Positions 35,780 through 47,154 of a stretch of 64,000 bases of DNA are shown here, one piece after another. The position numbers were made by a program, and so were the translations under genes. The stretch's first letter is position 1; each line of letters opens with the position of its first letter. The stretch is from Salvator merianae (taxonomy: Eukaryota > Chordata > Lepidosauria > Squamata > Teiidae), in the NCBI GenBank assembly GCA_003586115.2, contig QVOM02000053.1:4817316-4881315 (forward strand). Direction: 5' to 3'. The notes under the pieces were generated by a model, which ran no database searches, was not told the origin of the DNA, and was given only the letters and a program-made list of their open reading frames with translations.

Positions 35780-36784
35780 AAGTGAGAAAAGGCCCCAAAT
35801 CTGTGCTTATCCAGTATAGTTTGCCCAATTTTGTGAAACACTCCACTTTCCTCTCTTTTCTCTCTGTTCCAATGTGTAATTTCTGAATGCTCAACAAAAA
35901 GATCTCTGCACCAGAACCCTGGAAGGTAGAGCACTCACTGATATCTGGCGTTAGTTTATCGAGGGCAGAACCATTTGATTTTCTACACTAGCAAGTAAAC
36001 AAATTCTCGTTCCACAATTCAGATTGGACTTGAATTTGCTGTTTGTATTGTCTTCAGAGAGCCTGAAAGCATGACAGATAATTGTCACATTTAACTTATT
36101 CGCATGAAGTTACATACAAAGCACAGCAAGTTGAGTAGAAAGTAAAGCATAATTTCAGCAGCTAGATGGCAGTGTGCTCTGGATACCATGTTAAACAGCA
36201 TCCTGGAACAGCAACAATACTCTTCCTCCAAACTCTCCCCCTCCCTGTTTGGCACAACATTGAAAATGCATTAAGAAACTATCAGACTTTTTGTTTAGAC
36301 AAGGAAACAATCGCTGACCCCTTTGCCTTCTACAATAAAATGTATAGAAAAATTTCAGCAGTGTCTGCTGACCGCAACAAATTTAACAAGGTTCTCAAAT
36401 GAACCCAGAGTAACTTTCCCACTGTGACATATTAATAATAAGTTCCTTTCCCCATCTATCCCAAGCCATGAATATGTAATGTTATAAAATGAGCCCTTTT
36501 CAAGCAACAGAATCTCAGACGTGAATAAATAAAAACTATCCATCACAAGCCTGTGAAAAATTAATGAGAGTTCTGAGACAACAGGAAAAAAAAAATGGTT
36601 ACTGGAAAGATAAAGTCCACCATGAAAATTCTTTAGTGATTCAACAACTCTGTGTGTGTGTTTGTGTAAATGTGCAAGAAATTTCAGAAACAAACACCGA
36701 TCAAAAGTACTTTTCTAAAATAAACATCCATCGGCCAGGAAAGGAAAGGAACGTTTTAAAGAGGAGAAAGAGAGTTAATACATC
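35780..36784. other. Unassigned intronic DNA
   Basis: No repeat recognised except a short (GT)n patch at about 36649-36665. Confidence 0.45.
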
Positions 36785-37340
36785 CATCATTGGTCTATGG
36801 AATTTACTGCCAGAAGAGGTGATGACAGCAACCAGCCTGGATAGCTTTAAGAACAGATTGGACAGATTCATGGAGATATCAGGCATATCAGTGGCTATTA
36901 GAATGGATGCCCAGGTACTGCCTCCAGATTGGAGAGACAGGCAGGATGCCTCCAAAGGCCACTTGCAGGGAGCTGAGAGCAGGTGAAGGTTTTGCCTTCA
37001 TCTTCTGTTGAGGATGCTCAGAAGCAATCGGTGGGCCACTGGATGAGACAGGATGCTGTACTAGATGGGCTGTGGTGTGATCCAATAAGCCTTGTCTTAC
37101 ATTCTTATAGGATTAGACAAATTTATGAAGGACAGCTTTATCAATGGCTACTAGAATGGATGCCTAGTTACCATGGTTCAGGGTGGCAAATCAGGCAGGA
37201 TGCATCTGAAGGCCATTTGCAGGGAGTTGAGAGCAAGGCAAAGGTTTTGCCTTTGTCTTCTGCTTCTGATGCCCAGAAGCAAGTGGTGGGCCACTGGGTG
37301 AGACAGGGCTCCTCTTACGTTACGTTAGATTCTTATATAG
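36785..37340 (+). mobile_element. CR1 LINE 3' end with tandemly doubled tail
   Basis: The end of ORF2 (GTCTATGGAATTTACTGCCA) is followed by tail unit 1 (36867-37121) and unit 2 (37122-37340). Unit 1 reads GGCTATTAGAATGGATGCCC. Unit 2 reads GGACAGCTTTATCAATGGCT, then ACTAGAATGG. Both carry GGTTTTGCCTT and AGCAA followed by GGTGGGCCACTGG. The arrangement matches the copy at 17 kb, so both derive from a source with a doubled tail. The 140- and 120-codon frames here are repeat-derived. Confidence 0.9.
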
Positions 37341-37683
37341 GATGACCTGTACTGTGTTGGGGAAGATTCAGCCACATTTTCTTTGCATACCATTGATCTC
37401 CTGCATTCTCTTAGCAACTCCCCCACCCACCTGCTTTTGCTGGAAAAGGGTCTTTCCAAAATTGCTTCAGATCCTGACCTCATGGCTGCAGAAAGAGTTA
37501 AACTGAAGGAAAGGAAAACTGAGATACAGCTGACTCCTGAAGGTTACTCAAAAAAAGTTATTGCTGACAGATAGTGGTCACCAAAAATTCAGATTCAGAC
37601 CAAATTTTCATGCCTTGGGAAAACAATGTGGTCTTAAAAAGAAACTAAACTGGATCCTACTCATTGCATTTTAGAAGTTCAAA

Positions 37684-37734
<51 letters not shown>
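37684..37734. repeat. (ATCT)n microsatellite
   Basis: About 12 uninterrupted TATC/ATCT units, probably polymorphic. Confidence 0.97.
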
Positions 37735-37744
37735 GGAACATCAC

Positions 37745-37815
37745 TCTGACAATGTTGCCAACAAACCTACACGGCTGCATCCATGTGGTCATCAGGAGTC
37801 AATCTTGACTGGAGA
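37745..37815 (+). mobile_element. Possible BovB-type SINE tail
   Basis: AATGTTGCCAACAAACCTAC, then GTGGTCATCAGGAGTCAATC, then TTGACTGG resembles the plus-sense BovB/SINE end (GTCGCCA...GTCA...GACTTGA). Short and diverged. Confidence 0.35.
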
Positions 37816-37819
37816 GTGT

Positions 37820-39075
37820 CTTGATCTTTTAATATTTGCTTCACAAACAACATTGAAAACAGAGACCCTCATTCACGGCTTTTCAGTTCCTCACATACAT
37901 CTCCTGACACTTAACGAAGTGTGAAGTGAAAGATCTATGGACAGGATGCAGCCTATGTGGCTGCCACTATAATGGTGATAACAATGCATCATTAAACACA
38001 CAAGTTGGGCTAAATCCTTCCCCAGATCTATGTTCCTCATTTAAACAACCTCCCATCCCACCAAAGCATCTGTTAATACGATGGGTCCAATATAACTCTT
38101 TTCGTGGCTAAAAGTGAGGACATCATTGACACCAGTACCATGGACAGCCTGCATAGTGACACCACTGCAGGAAAAAGGCACATGGTCCTTAGAACTGCTA
38201 TGAGCTGCCAGTGCTGTCAGTGGTGTTCAAGGCAATGGTGTTAGGGAAAAGGGAATGTAGGAGGAAACCCATAGCCAGAAATCTGCCAAATCTTTCCCCA
38301 TTCAGGGGAAAGCTTGCCATGTGATGTTGCCGACACACTTATGCCTGGCATAAATAACTCTGGAAGATTTTTAATCTTGAAAAAAATATATATTTTAAAA
38401 TGGCAGCACAGCACTGGCCTAAATAAGGCTAATAGGCAATTACACTCAAGGAGAGCACTCCTGCTGAAGAAGGTAAAAGTGTGCAGTTAAATCAGCAGTC
38501 CTGTAGGACACTAAATAAAGCATTATAATGATTGCTGGCTGAACCTGATATTTTTCTCTTCTTTTTCCATCTTTTCTTTCTGTGTCTATGCCTTGCTGGT
38601 CCTGTGGAGAAGGATTGTCTCTCTAACTAATGACATTTGCAAACCACCATGGGATCTCCTTTTAAAAAAAAACTACAGCGAAGAGTAAAATGCTATAAAC
38701 AACAGAAATACATCCATTTGTGACCGATAAATCACTGCACTTGGTAGCATGAATGTCACACACTAAAGTGAAATTTGGCAACTATATCAGAAAAATGACA
38801 CAGAAAGAATATTTGAAAAGAGCAGAACAGAGCTTCTTTTTTGCTATTCATATTATATCAAGTATATTTACAACTAATAAATGAATAAATAAATCTTGTA
38901 TTAGCCACTTTTGAAGGCAAGCTTAGCTATTATCCCGTGTGATTGACATCCATAATCCACATGAGATTCTAAAAATGTTATGCAAACAAAAATAAAACAA
39001 GGCATGCATGTTCAAACACAATTACATTCTTCCAAAACAATTTACCCCCTCAATCACTTTAGCACTTTAGTCTCT
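37820..39075. other. Unassigned intronic DNA
   Basis: No exon or named repeat recognised. Confidence 0.45.
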
Positions 39076-39078
39076 GAT

Positions 39079-39267
39079 TTAATATTTACTTACTTCAAGC
39101 CTAAGGTTTGCTCTTCCCCTGACAGTAATCGTTGCACCGTTCTCTAATTCTATCCTCAGTTGTTCAGGATACCTAGATTTTCTATATATTAATAGAAAAT
39201 TTACTGAAAAAGTGGCACCTAGAAATGCACAGCCTGTAAGAGAAAAGTAGCCAGAATCCAAGGGCAT
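39079..39267 (-). other. Unrecognised ORF with splice-like borders
   Basis: A 62-codon frame on the minus strand starts MPLDSGYF and has one hydrophobic segment (GCAFLGATFSVNFLLIY). A polar part follows (RYPEQLRIELENGATITVRG) and the frame reaches RLE directly before GTAAGTAA, a strong donor. A possible acceptor (CTTTTCTCTTACAG) lies inside the frame, just before GCTGTGC. I do not recognise the protein. It could be an exon of an intronic or antisense-independent transcript, a retroelement piece, or chance. Confidence 0.3.
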
Positions 39268-39470
39268 CCAGCAGTTTAGAACTTCAGTCCATTCTTGCTT
39301 TCTCCTTCACAGGTTTCAGTCTAGGACTAGCTAATGTGTGCATAATTCAACATGTTTAGAGAATTCTGTTTAGCAAACAGAACTCCAACCTTATTGGTGT
39401 CTCATTCCAAAGTTACGTTTTCTGTATCTGCTTTAAATTTCCAGGAGATACACAATACATAGTACACAAT

Positions 39471-39650
39471 GAGATACAGGCAGGAGGCTTCTAAAGACCA
39501 TTTGCAGAGAGCTGAGAGCAGGTGAAGGTTTTGCTTTTGTCTTCTGCTTGGGAATGTCCAGAAGCAATTGGTGGGCCATTCTGTGAGACAGGATGCTAGG
39601 CTAGGTGGGCTGTGGCCTGATCCAGCAGAGATCCTCTTATGTTCTTAAAA
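39471..39650 (+). mobile_element. CR1 LINE tail fragment
   Basis: The last ~180 bp of the CR1 3' unit: GGAGGCTTCTAAAGACCATT, then AGCAGGTGAAGGTTTTGC, then GAAGCAATTGGTGGGCCATT, then GTGGCCTGATCCAGCAGAGA, then TCCTCTTATGTTC. It is very 5'-truncated. Confidence 0.9.
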
Positions 39651-39654
39651 TTCA

Positions 39655-42600
39655 TACTGTATAGTATTATGGAAGTGTGCAATTGAGGACTAGTGTAACT
39701 GTGCTGCTCTGGCAACATTTCTGTCATGTTCTCATCTCAGTCATCCGATGGACTGAATGAGAAATGGTATCATGGGGTGACCATCCCATCATTTAAATTC
39801 AGACAGAATCAGTGTCAGGTGCCAGCAGTTGCCAAGGCCAAGGACATGGCTGTGATTCCACTGCATAAACAAACTTGTTAGAAAGCGGGAAGCAAGCTTG
39901 GAGGCACTGTGGAATCAGAATACCTCCGAACACCCGCCCTTAAAGCAACAGGCCGCCGCTGCAGAATTCTACCGGTTCCTTTGTTGCACTTTTCGCCAAT
40001 CCCTTTTCAGAAAGAGTCTGAAGATTAAATGAAATGAAAGCAAATAAATGAACTACTGCTTACTTGTAATAAACACATTGTCATTTGTCATGTACCATTT
40101 GTAAACTGAGGATTTCTCCCACTTTTCTAGGCAGGTGGCTAAAACTCTGCTAAGCGCATCGACCAAAATTGCGTTTGCTGTTTAACAAACTGTACAGTTT
40201 ATTAAAAAAAAAAAAATCCAGAGGCAGGCAGGGTGGAGGAGAGAACCCTACTTCTGGGTGTTGAGATGATTTAATTCCATTACTCCTGAAGAGAATACAG
40301 TAAGACATATTCCAGTAGTTGTATGTGATCTCTTGTAGTTCTGAATATTTACATTACAAATGGGCCTAATGAGCCCTGATTGTTGCAATGTCAAGCATAA
40401 TTAAGACATGATTGTGTTGTAAAATAGCCTGAATAATATTTTTTTTAAAAACGTTCCGCTGTAATACAGAAAGACTCTCTTTAGAAGTGACAAATGTGTT
40501 TTGATGGCAAACAATATGAAATGACAATGTTCTCTTTACTGCTTTTTAACAGCCTGAATTATTGAGAGGATTTAGTCTTTTAGTTGTTAGTTACTGATTT
40601 ACAGGTCTGTGTTAGAGAAATGTGTACCCTTTGAAGCTGCTTTGATTTTCAGATAGGATAGCTCTATTTAAAATTGATTAGCAGCAAGTCACAACAGCTT
40701 GCCAAATTGCTAATGGAAGCTATTTGAATCAATTCTCCAATATAATTTAATATTGTTTGGCTGCTATGAGTTTAATCAGGAAAGAGTAGCAGCTTGCAGT
40801 TGGTAAAATTAATTATTCTTTTCATATATATCTATCTATTTATTCATATAGAGAGAGAGATATTTGCCTCAACTATCTTTTCCTTTCCTTTGCAAAACTC
40901 CTGATATGTGCCTACAATAAGTATGTTGAGTTAGAGGTGCTTCAAATAGCTAATTTGAAAAAATGTCATCCTGCTTGTGTGTGTCAAAAAGTATTTGTAT
41001 CTGACTGTGCTTTGGGATGTTCCCTTGCCTGCTAAGTATTTTTTTGTGGAGTGTGCACTTAGCATTAAATTACAAATTGGATTCTGCTATTAGTGAAGAG
41101 TTCTATTCAGCAGAAAGTAGATGCAGGTCAGAAATCCTAAGTGATGCTATATAAGGGAACTCCTCTTGGCAGTTGATCATAAAAAACAAAGCATTTTTTT
41201 TTTGGCAGTTATCTTCACAGGCATTCCAAAATGATTTTTTTTTTTTTTTTACAGAGCTTTGTGTAGTACCCTAACAACTCTGAAATATTTTACATATCCT
41301 CTACACATCAGAGTACAATGGGGCTTTCAGCATATTAGTAAATGGATCCAGGATTACAGTAAAGCAAAGGACACTCCCCCTAATGAATAAAGGTTATGTA
41401 ATGAGGAATAACTTATTTAAAAAATATGTTCAGTTGTACTGATGAAAAATAGCTTGTTGTCTCAGCAGAGGGTATGTAAATGAATTCTGCAATGCCGGAT
41501 GCTGATCTATTAACACTTGAAAGAGTAAGGCACAAAGAAATCTTCTAGCTTGCCACAAATGCCAACAGATTATGAATTCAGAGATGGGTTTTGTATACAA
41601 ATACAGATCTAGTGTTCAAGTGTAGGTATGTCCCAGGCAATTTGGGGAATGGTAAGCAGTGTATTTTGTGTGTTGGAGTTAATAATCTGTAAGTATGTGA
41701 AAACAATATCTGGTTATTTAGTGATTTGGAAGCAAACTTATGAGATGTTGTGATAAAAGAAATAAGTACCTAGTGTTGTCAGCACAAAATAAACACTGAA
41801 TTGATTAGATAAAATTGTATAGAAGATTTGCTAACTAATACAGATGTGCAAAAGCAGGAAAATTAGGGTTCAGCACACATTGAACCAAATCCAACAACAG
41901 TGAAATGGCTCAGGATGACTTGTTGAGATAGCTGGCCAATTCTGATCCTAGTCTCCCAAACTGGATAAAATTGCCCTTTGATTCATTTGCTCTTTGCCAG
42001 TGGACTTAAAAGCTGGACAAATATGCAAATTGCATGTTATAAGATTATCTATACCTCTATACCTCTATTACATTCAATCTTTTGAGAATTTGGAAAAAAA
42101 ATGGACAGACTGTTTAAGTCTGGAGACTTCACCAATACCTTCTATTATTGATCAATATTTCTTTACTAATGAATTCTCAAGCAGATTTGAAAAAAACTGT
42201 GACTTTTTAATACTTTCAGACTTCAAGATGTATTGATAACTGGGAGTGTTGTAAAGTAAATTGATTCTCTTTTTCAAGTATGAGGAGAATACCCCTATTG
42301 AAACAATTTTATCCAAATTAAGAGACATAGTTTTCAAAGAACTGAGAAAGCAAGGTGGTGTTTAAGAGCTTGAACAGAGTTTGAAATCATAGTACTATTT
42401 GTTTGTCAACAATGATTTGCAAACTGTTAAATAACTATGAAACAAACATAACAAGTCAAAATAGATATTATATAATTGTGATGAGAGTTAACAATGTTCG
42501 TCCCTTTGCAGGTACAGAAACAACAACAGAACAAATCTATTTAATTTACAATAAGCGCAAGATATTTTATCAGTGGTTTATGACTCTGGTCCAAGCTGAA

Positions 42601-43600
42601 AGAGCTCCTGACCTTGAACACTTTTACAGAAGATGACAACCATTTCATGCATTTCCTGCATTGCAAGGAATAACCTGCTGCAATTATTTTTTTTCCAGTG
42701 AAGTTGAAGGATTTCTTGGCCACATTTCTATCTGGCAATCCACCTACATCCCTTATTCATTATATATAAATATGATTGTATAAAATGCTTTCACAGACTT
42801 TGGGTGTGACAGATGTTGACCCAGCAAAAAAAATTGTTTTTGTTTTGTGTACAAGTGGGACCCATACATTCATGGGGGGGGGGGCAACAGTAAGAAAATT
42901 ATAATGCTGCATGACCATTAAACTGAACATATTTACTTCTAGGACACTTATAAAAATTATTACTGTCCTCATTTCATTTAGCTGCTCAAGAAACTAGCAC
43001 AGTAATACTCAGTATAGCAGTATTATGCAATGATCCACTTTTAATGCACACCAACAGTCAAGAAATTGGATATACAGAAAAATCTCTCAAGGCTACTTAA
43101 ATTTTAATCACTTTTTTATTGTTCTATTGCTAGGATCATGAGTAGAGCAAACAACATTTTTAGCCCCACTGGGTTTTCAGCAGGTATGCCTTATAGTACA
43201 AGAGGATGCTGGCAATTTGTACTGTTCAAAGATGCTATAAAAATCTGCCATCATTCAATCTCTTTCTCTATCACTGGGAAAGAATAGCGTTCTTACACTT
43301 GTCCTATCACTCACTGTCAGCAGGAATACCAAAGACCCATCAATAACTTTCTTACACAACAAATAACAGACCTACAAACATCTACAGTATCAAAGCAGAT
43401 GAGAAGGAACTAAGTTCTTCAAGGTTATACAAAAAAAAAAAAGTGGAGGAGGGTACAAAAACCATTTTACTGAAAGAGAATAGCAATAGATAACAGGAAT
43501 TAGTTACATGACTGAGAAAACTATGGTGGAGAATTAATACATAAAACTTCAGTGTGGCTCCTAGAACATCCCGTCTTGCTCTCGGACTAAATTCTAACCA
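39655..43600. other. Unassigned intronic DNA
   Basis: 39920-40000 is CpG-containing and related to 31142 (see findings). 40380-40780 looks constrained. T runs lie at 41200 and 41240 and a G10 run at 42875. No exon was recognised. Confidence 0.42.
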
Positions 43601-43624
43601 CCTCTATCTTGCACTTTCCCTACT

Positions 43625-44143
43625 TTGCAAGACACACTTGCTGTGCGGAACAAGAAAACTCCAGTTCTCTATCTGAACCCGTCTACCCACTTTCCTTCCT
43701 CTTCCACTCTCCCTTCTGTTTCCCTAAAGCCTCCTAAGCATAATAGTTTTTTCCAGTTCCTTGAGGTTCTGCTTGCCAATCAGTTCTTCTTGCAGTCCAC
43801 AGTATTCTCAACAACCATCTATAGATTCAAAGATTCTTCTTTCTCAACTTTTGCAACTGTACATTACCACAGAAAAGGCCAATTATTAAACCATTCTTAT
43901 AACTGTTTTGGTGAACTGTTTTCAGTGCAAACCCCTCCGACATTCTGCACAAACATGCTCAGGGAAGCCCAACAGTTGGACAGGACACTGAAACTGAAGT
44001 TTTCAAGCAGTTCCAACCAGCAAAACATGTGGTGGAGAAAAAGTGTGCCTCCTTTGCTCAAAAATAAAACTTTACTAAGAATTAGAAGGGGCGCACATCC
44101 AATAAAGCACTTTGGTGCACCTCAATTCAACAAAAGATATTAA
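43625..44143 (+). other. Longest open frame of the window (172 codons), unrecognised
   Basis: The frame begins MQDTLAVRNKK, is rich in Ser, Phe and Leu, and ends GAPQFNKRY. No domain, signal peptide or repeat structure is apparent, and there is no match to a retroelement protein that I know. No good splice sites at its borders, and the composition resembles the surrounding intron. I think it is chance or old repeat debris. Confidence 0.15.
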
Positions 44144-44149
44144 TGAAGG

Positions 44150-45925
44150 AAACAGTAATACTTGAAGGTATCTACATGACATTCATATACAGAAAAGAAA
44201 GCAATAACTTTTAAAGTTATTGATGCAATTGGCATAAGAATGCACAACGTACAGGGATTTGTGAAAATTGACATTGGACTAAACCCCTTGAAAAGTTTGG
44301 AGTTCCTGGAAAAGCAGTGTAACCTCACAAATGTTCCTGTTCAGTGGCACTGCTTCACAAAAGCATCACAAAATGCTTCCTTGTCACTACAAGGAATAAC
44401 TCATGAGTTTCAAAACTCTTAAGATCAGAGGGGCGAATGTATTAAAATCAGCATTGTGCCCACTCTCCCCATAACACTGTAAAAGCTAAAAACAATGTTG
44501 TTAACCTGTTACAAACAACAATGGCTAAAAATGAGTTCCCCGTGGCAAATTTACTTATATATAAACTGTTGCATTGCTGAAAAGTCACCTTCTAGAGGGG
44601 GAGGGATGGTTTGGAATATACCAGTAGCACCAAGATCATGCCACAGAGACTTTTAAAATAATCAGTACATTCCACACTGAAAAAAAATTAAAGTTGCAGC
44701 CAGCATTGTTCTACTTCTGATCCAACCAGTGACGCCAGGAATTAAAATGTAGTTTCAAAAAACAGAAGGCTTGCCACAGAAACTGTCTATATGAAAGACA
44801 GTGTAACTCAAGATGGATTCACTCAGGCAATATCTTTCAAAATGGCAAATATTACTGCTCAGAAACCTTAACTTTAGTCAATAAGTTGTACTGTATGATT
44901 ACACTGCAAAATATAAAGTAAGAAGTCCCTTTTCATGTTTAATAGTTTGCTTGGAAGTGGATATAGGCTCTGTTTTTACTGGAACTTTATGATGTTTTGT
45001 AAAACCACAAATAAGAATGCTTATTATAAACTATAACATTGTGTAAAAAGAAAAAAAGAAAGAAAAAAAGAATTGTTCGAAGCCAAAGCTCAACTGTTGT
45101 TACTGTAAAATTTATTTCAGCCACACACAAAGTGATTGTTCATATGTAGCCAAAAAATGTAGCCTTCAATAGTAACTAGGTCAAAAAGGCAGCATATCAA
45201 CTTTCAGATAGCTTTAAAAATAATGCAAAAAAAAGAAAAATGTTTTAAATTACATGGCCAAGACCTTGCTAGCTTTTAATTTAAAAGACTGCAGGAAATC
45301 ATACACAAAAATTATACTTCATAAACTCTGAAACTGTTGATATGTTAAGGTCACTTGGCACAGGACCTAATTAAATTAAATTAAGACTTTCTAGAGGTTT
45401 GTTCCTACCTACAGCAGAAATGTCTGCAAAGTTTATACTGCTTAGACAAAGCATTGCTAGTGGTACAGGTTAAGAAAGGGAGAGCCCTCACCACAAATCC
45501 CTAGATTCCTTCTTTAATTGAGGGAACCTCCTATTCCTCAGTACTCTAAAATTCTTGGCAGCATAGCCTCTCTCTTGAAGGATGAGCTTTGACCTTGTTG
45601 GATCCAGGCCACACTTGATATTACACGTCAAAGAGCTTCTTAAGGAAAAATGCTTAATAGGCACTTGGCACAGCACAAAAATAGAAACACAGCAGATGTC
45701 CCTGCCCACGAGCAAAAAGAAAAATAATCTTCCTAAACAACGGAAAAGTTTTCTATATTGAATATGAAGACCGAAACGTGTGAGAGAAATGAGGATAAGA
45801 ATAGGAAAACCTTCAAGAGAGACCATCCTGGGAGCAGAAGGGGATATTCCAGGGAGAATAGAGTTATGCAAAAGTAGACAGGAAGACAGGGAACAGGTAA
45901 AAAAAGAAGAAAGAGGAAGCAAATA
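44150..45925. other. Unassigned intronic DNA
   Basis: A-rich, with an AAAGAAAGAAAAA patch at about 45046-45072. A 144-codon minus-strand frame at 45488-45922 has no recognisable domain. Confidence 0.42.
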
Positions 45926-45929
45926 TTTA

Positions 45930-46035
45930 GGCCATCGAGCCCAACACCCTGGCTAAAAACACCTCCAGCAGATGTTTGTCCAGTCTCTGCCTCAACACAT
46001 CCACTGAGGTTCTATCTAAATAAGGCCTTGATGGA
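45930..46035 (-). mobile_element. CR1 LINE 3' end fragment, different subfamily
   Basis: The minus strand reads GTGTTGAGGCAGAGACTGGA, then CAAACATCTGCTGGAGGTGT, then GTTGGGCTCGATGGCC, the bird/turtle-like CR1 end rather than the GATCCAGCAGGGCTC type of the other copies. Confidence 0.7.
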
Positions 46036-46197
46036 GCCAAGATGAAACTGACCTACTTCGTGGTCACCTCAGATGGGGTATGAAGCTCACAGCAAACTGC
46101 AAGAGGACTCACATTACACTCTAGCTGCTCTAAAACGTTCTTGCATTTATGAAATTCTGACAAACAGCACACCTAGCAGCCAAGGTAATTATGCCAC

Positions 46198-46560
46198 TTA
46201 TTGAAATGCCCCCTCTACGCCATTAAGTGAAGCAAGGGGATCTAGTAGCACCTTAGAGACTAACAAAGGAAAAGAAGTTGGTAGCATGAGCTTTTTAAGG
46301 GTGAGGTGGAAGTTATTGAAATTCTGGTGGAATGTCTTGAGTGAGTCCTCTCCATGAGTCCAAGTTATGAAGATGTCATTGATGAATCTCAAATAGAGGA
46401 GACGTATCTGGGTACAGGAGTTGAGGAAGCGTTGTGCCTGGTCAGCGATGAAGATGTTCGCATATTGTGCTGCTACGCATATGCCCATGGCAGTACCATT
46501 AACTTGAAGATATGTCATTGCCAAAAGTGAAATAGCTATGTGTGAGAATATAGTGGTAGA
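46198..46560 (-). mobile_element. Penelope-like element, reverse transcriptase fragment joined to 3' tail
   Basis: The minus-strand frame reads YLQVNGTAMG, then AAQYANIFIAD, then LRFINDIFITWTHGEDSL, then FHQNFNNFHLTL. This fits the Penelope-like RT pattern (YLQ..GTAMGT..A..YAN.FM, RYIDDIFIIW.G, F...N..H..I). The catalytic YIDD box is FIND here, so the enzyme is dead. Right after FHLTL the sequence jumps to AAAAAGCTCATGCTACCAAC and TTGTTAGTCTCTAAGGTGCT, the usual 3' end of reptile copies. The rest of the RT and the GIY-YIG endonuclease are therefore missing. Confidence 0.8.
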
Positions 46561-46564
46561 CCTT

Positions 46565-47035
46565 GGTGGCTAGGCCTGCTAAGGTATAGAATTATGAAGT
46601 TTGAGAACCCCTGAATTAGTAAGTGGAATGAGTTTGTCTTATTTCTTCCCTGTTGTAGAAGGGTTACTGAATCTCCTGAATGTTCAGCATGGCTATGATC
46701 AGAATAACAGCAGCCTGCTAACTCATTGCTTTATGCGTACCACTATCATGCATACAGTGTGTCATTGGTGTTATAAACAGCATTCTAAATGTCTGGTATA
46801 TTGCGTCAAATTATTTTGTACTACACTCCATTTTATCCACTGCAGTAAAAATGAATTATAAAGGGACACCTGGCGTTACAGCATCCTCATTTATTGAGAG
46901 CAATTTCAGAAGTACCAGGAGTTGGATTTCAGTTGCTGAAATTTCCTTTGCAAATCATCCAGGTGAAAACTCAAGACATGTGGCTCAGGATTTTATATTA
47001 TGAAATTAAAAGAACAATTTGCTGCATCACATTAT
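46565..47035. other. Unassigned intronic DNA
   Basis: No feature recognised. Confidence 0.45.
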
Positions 47036-47036
47036 A

Positions 47037-47039
47037 CGA

Positions 47040-47088
<49 letters not shown>

Positions 47089-47149
47089 GGATGGAAGGAA
47101 GGAAGGAAGGAAGGAAGGAAGGAAGGAAAGAAAGAGAGAGAGAAAGAAT
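47037..47149. repeat. Compound (GAAA)n-(GGAA)n microsatellite
   Basis: About 12 GAAA units, a GATGGATG interruption, about 10 GGAA units, then GAAA/GA repeats: over 110 bp of pure purine on one strand. Two overlapping lysine/glutamate/arginine-rich open frames here are artefacts of the repeat. Confidence 0.97.
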
Positions 47150-47154
47150 AGCAA

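Noticed and set aside
36564..36986. 140-codon plus-strand ORF
   Set aside because: Its second half is the CR1 3' end; the reading LLPEEVMTATSLDSFKNRL is the usual CR1 ORF2 C-terminus, and the first half is intron.
45488..45922. 144-codon minus-strand ORF between repeats
   Set aside because: No domain and no splice sites; considered as a piece of the nearby Penelope element but shows none of its motifs.
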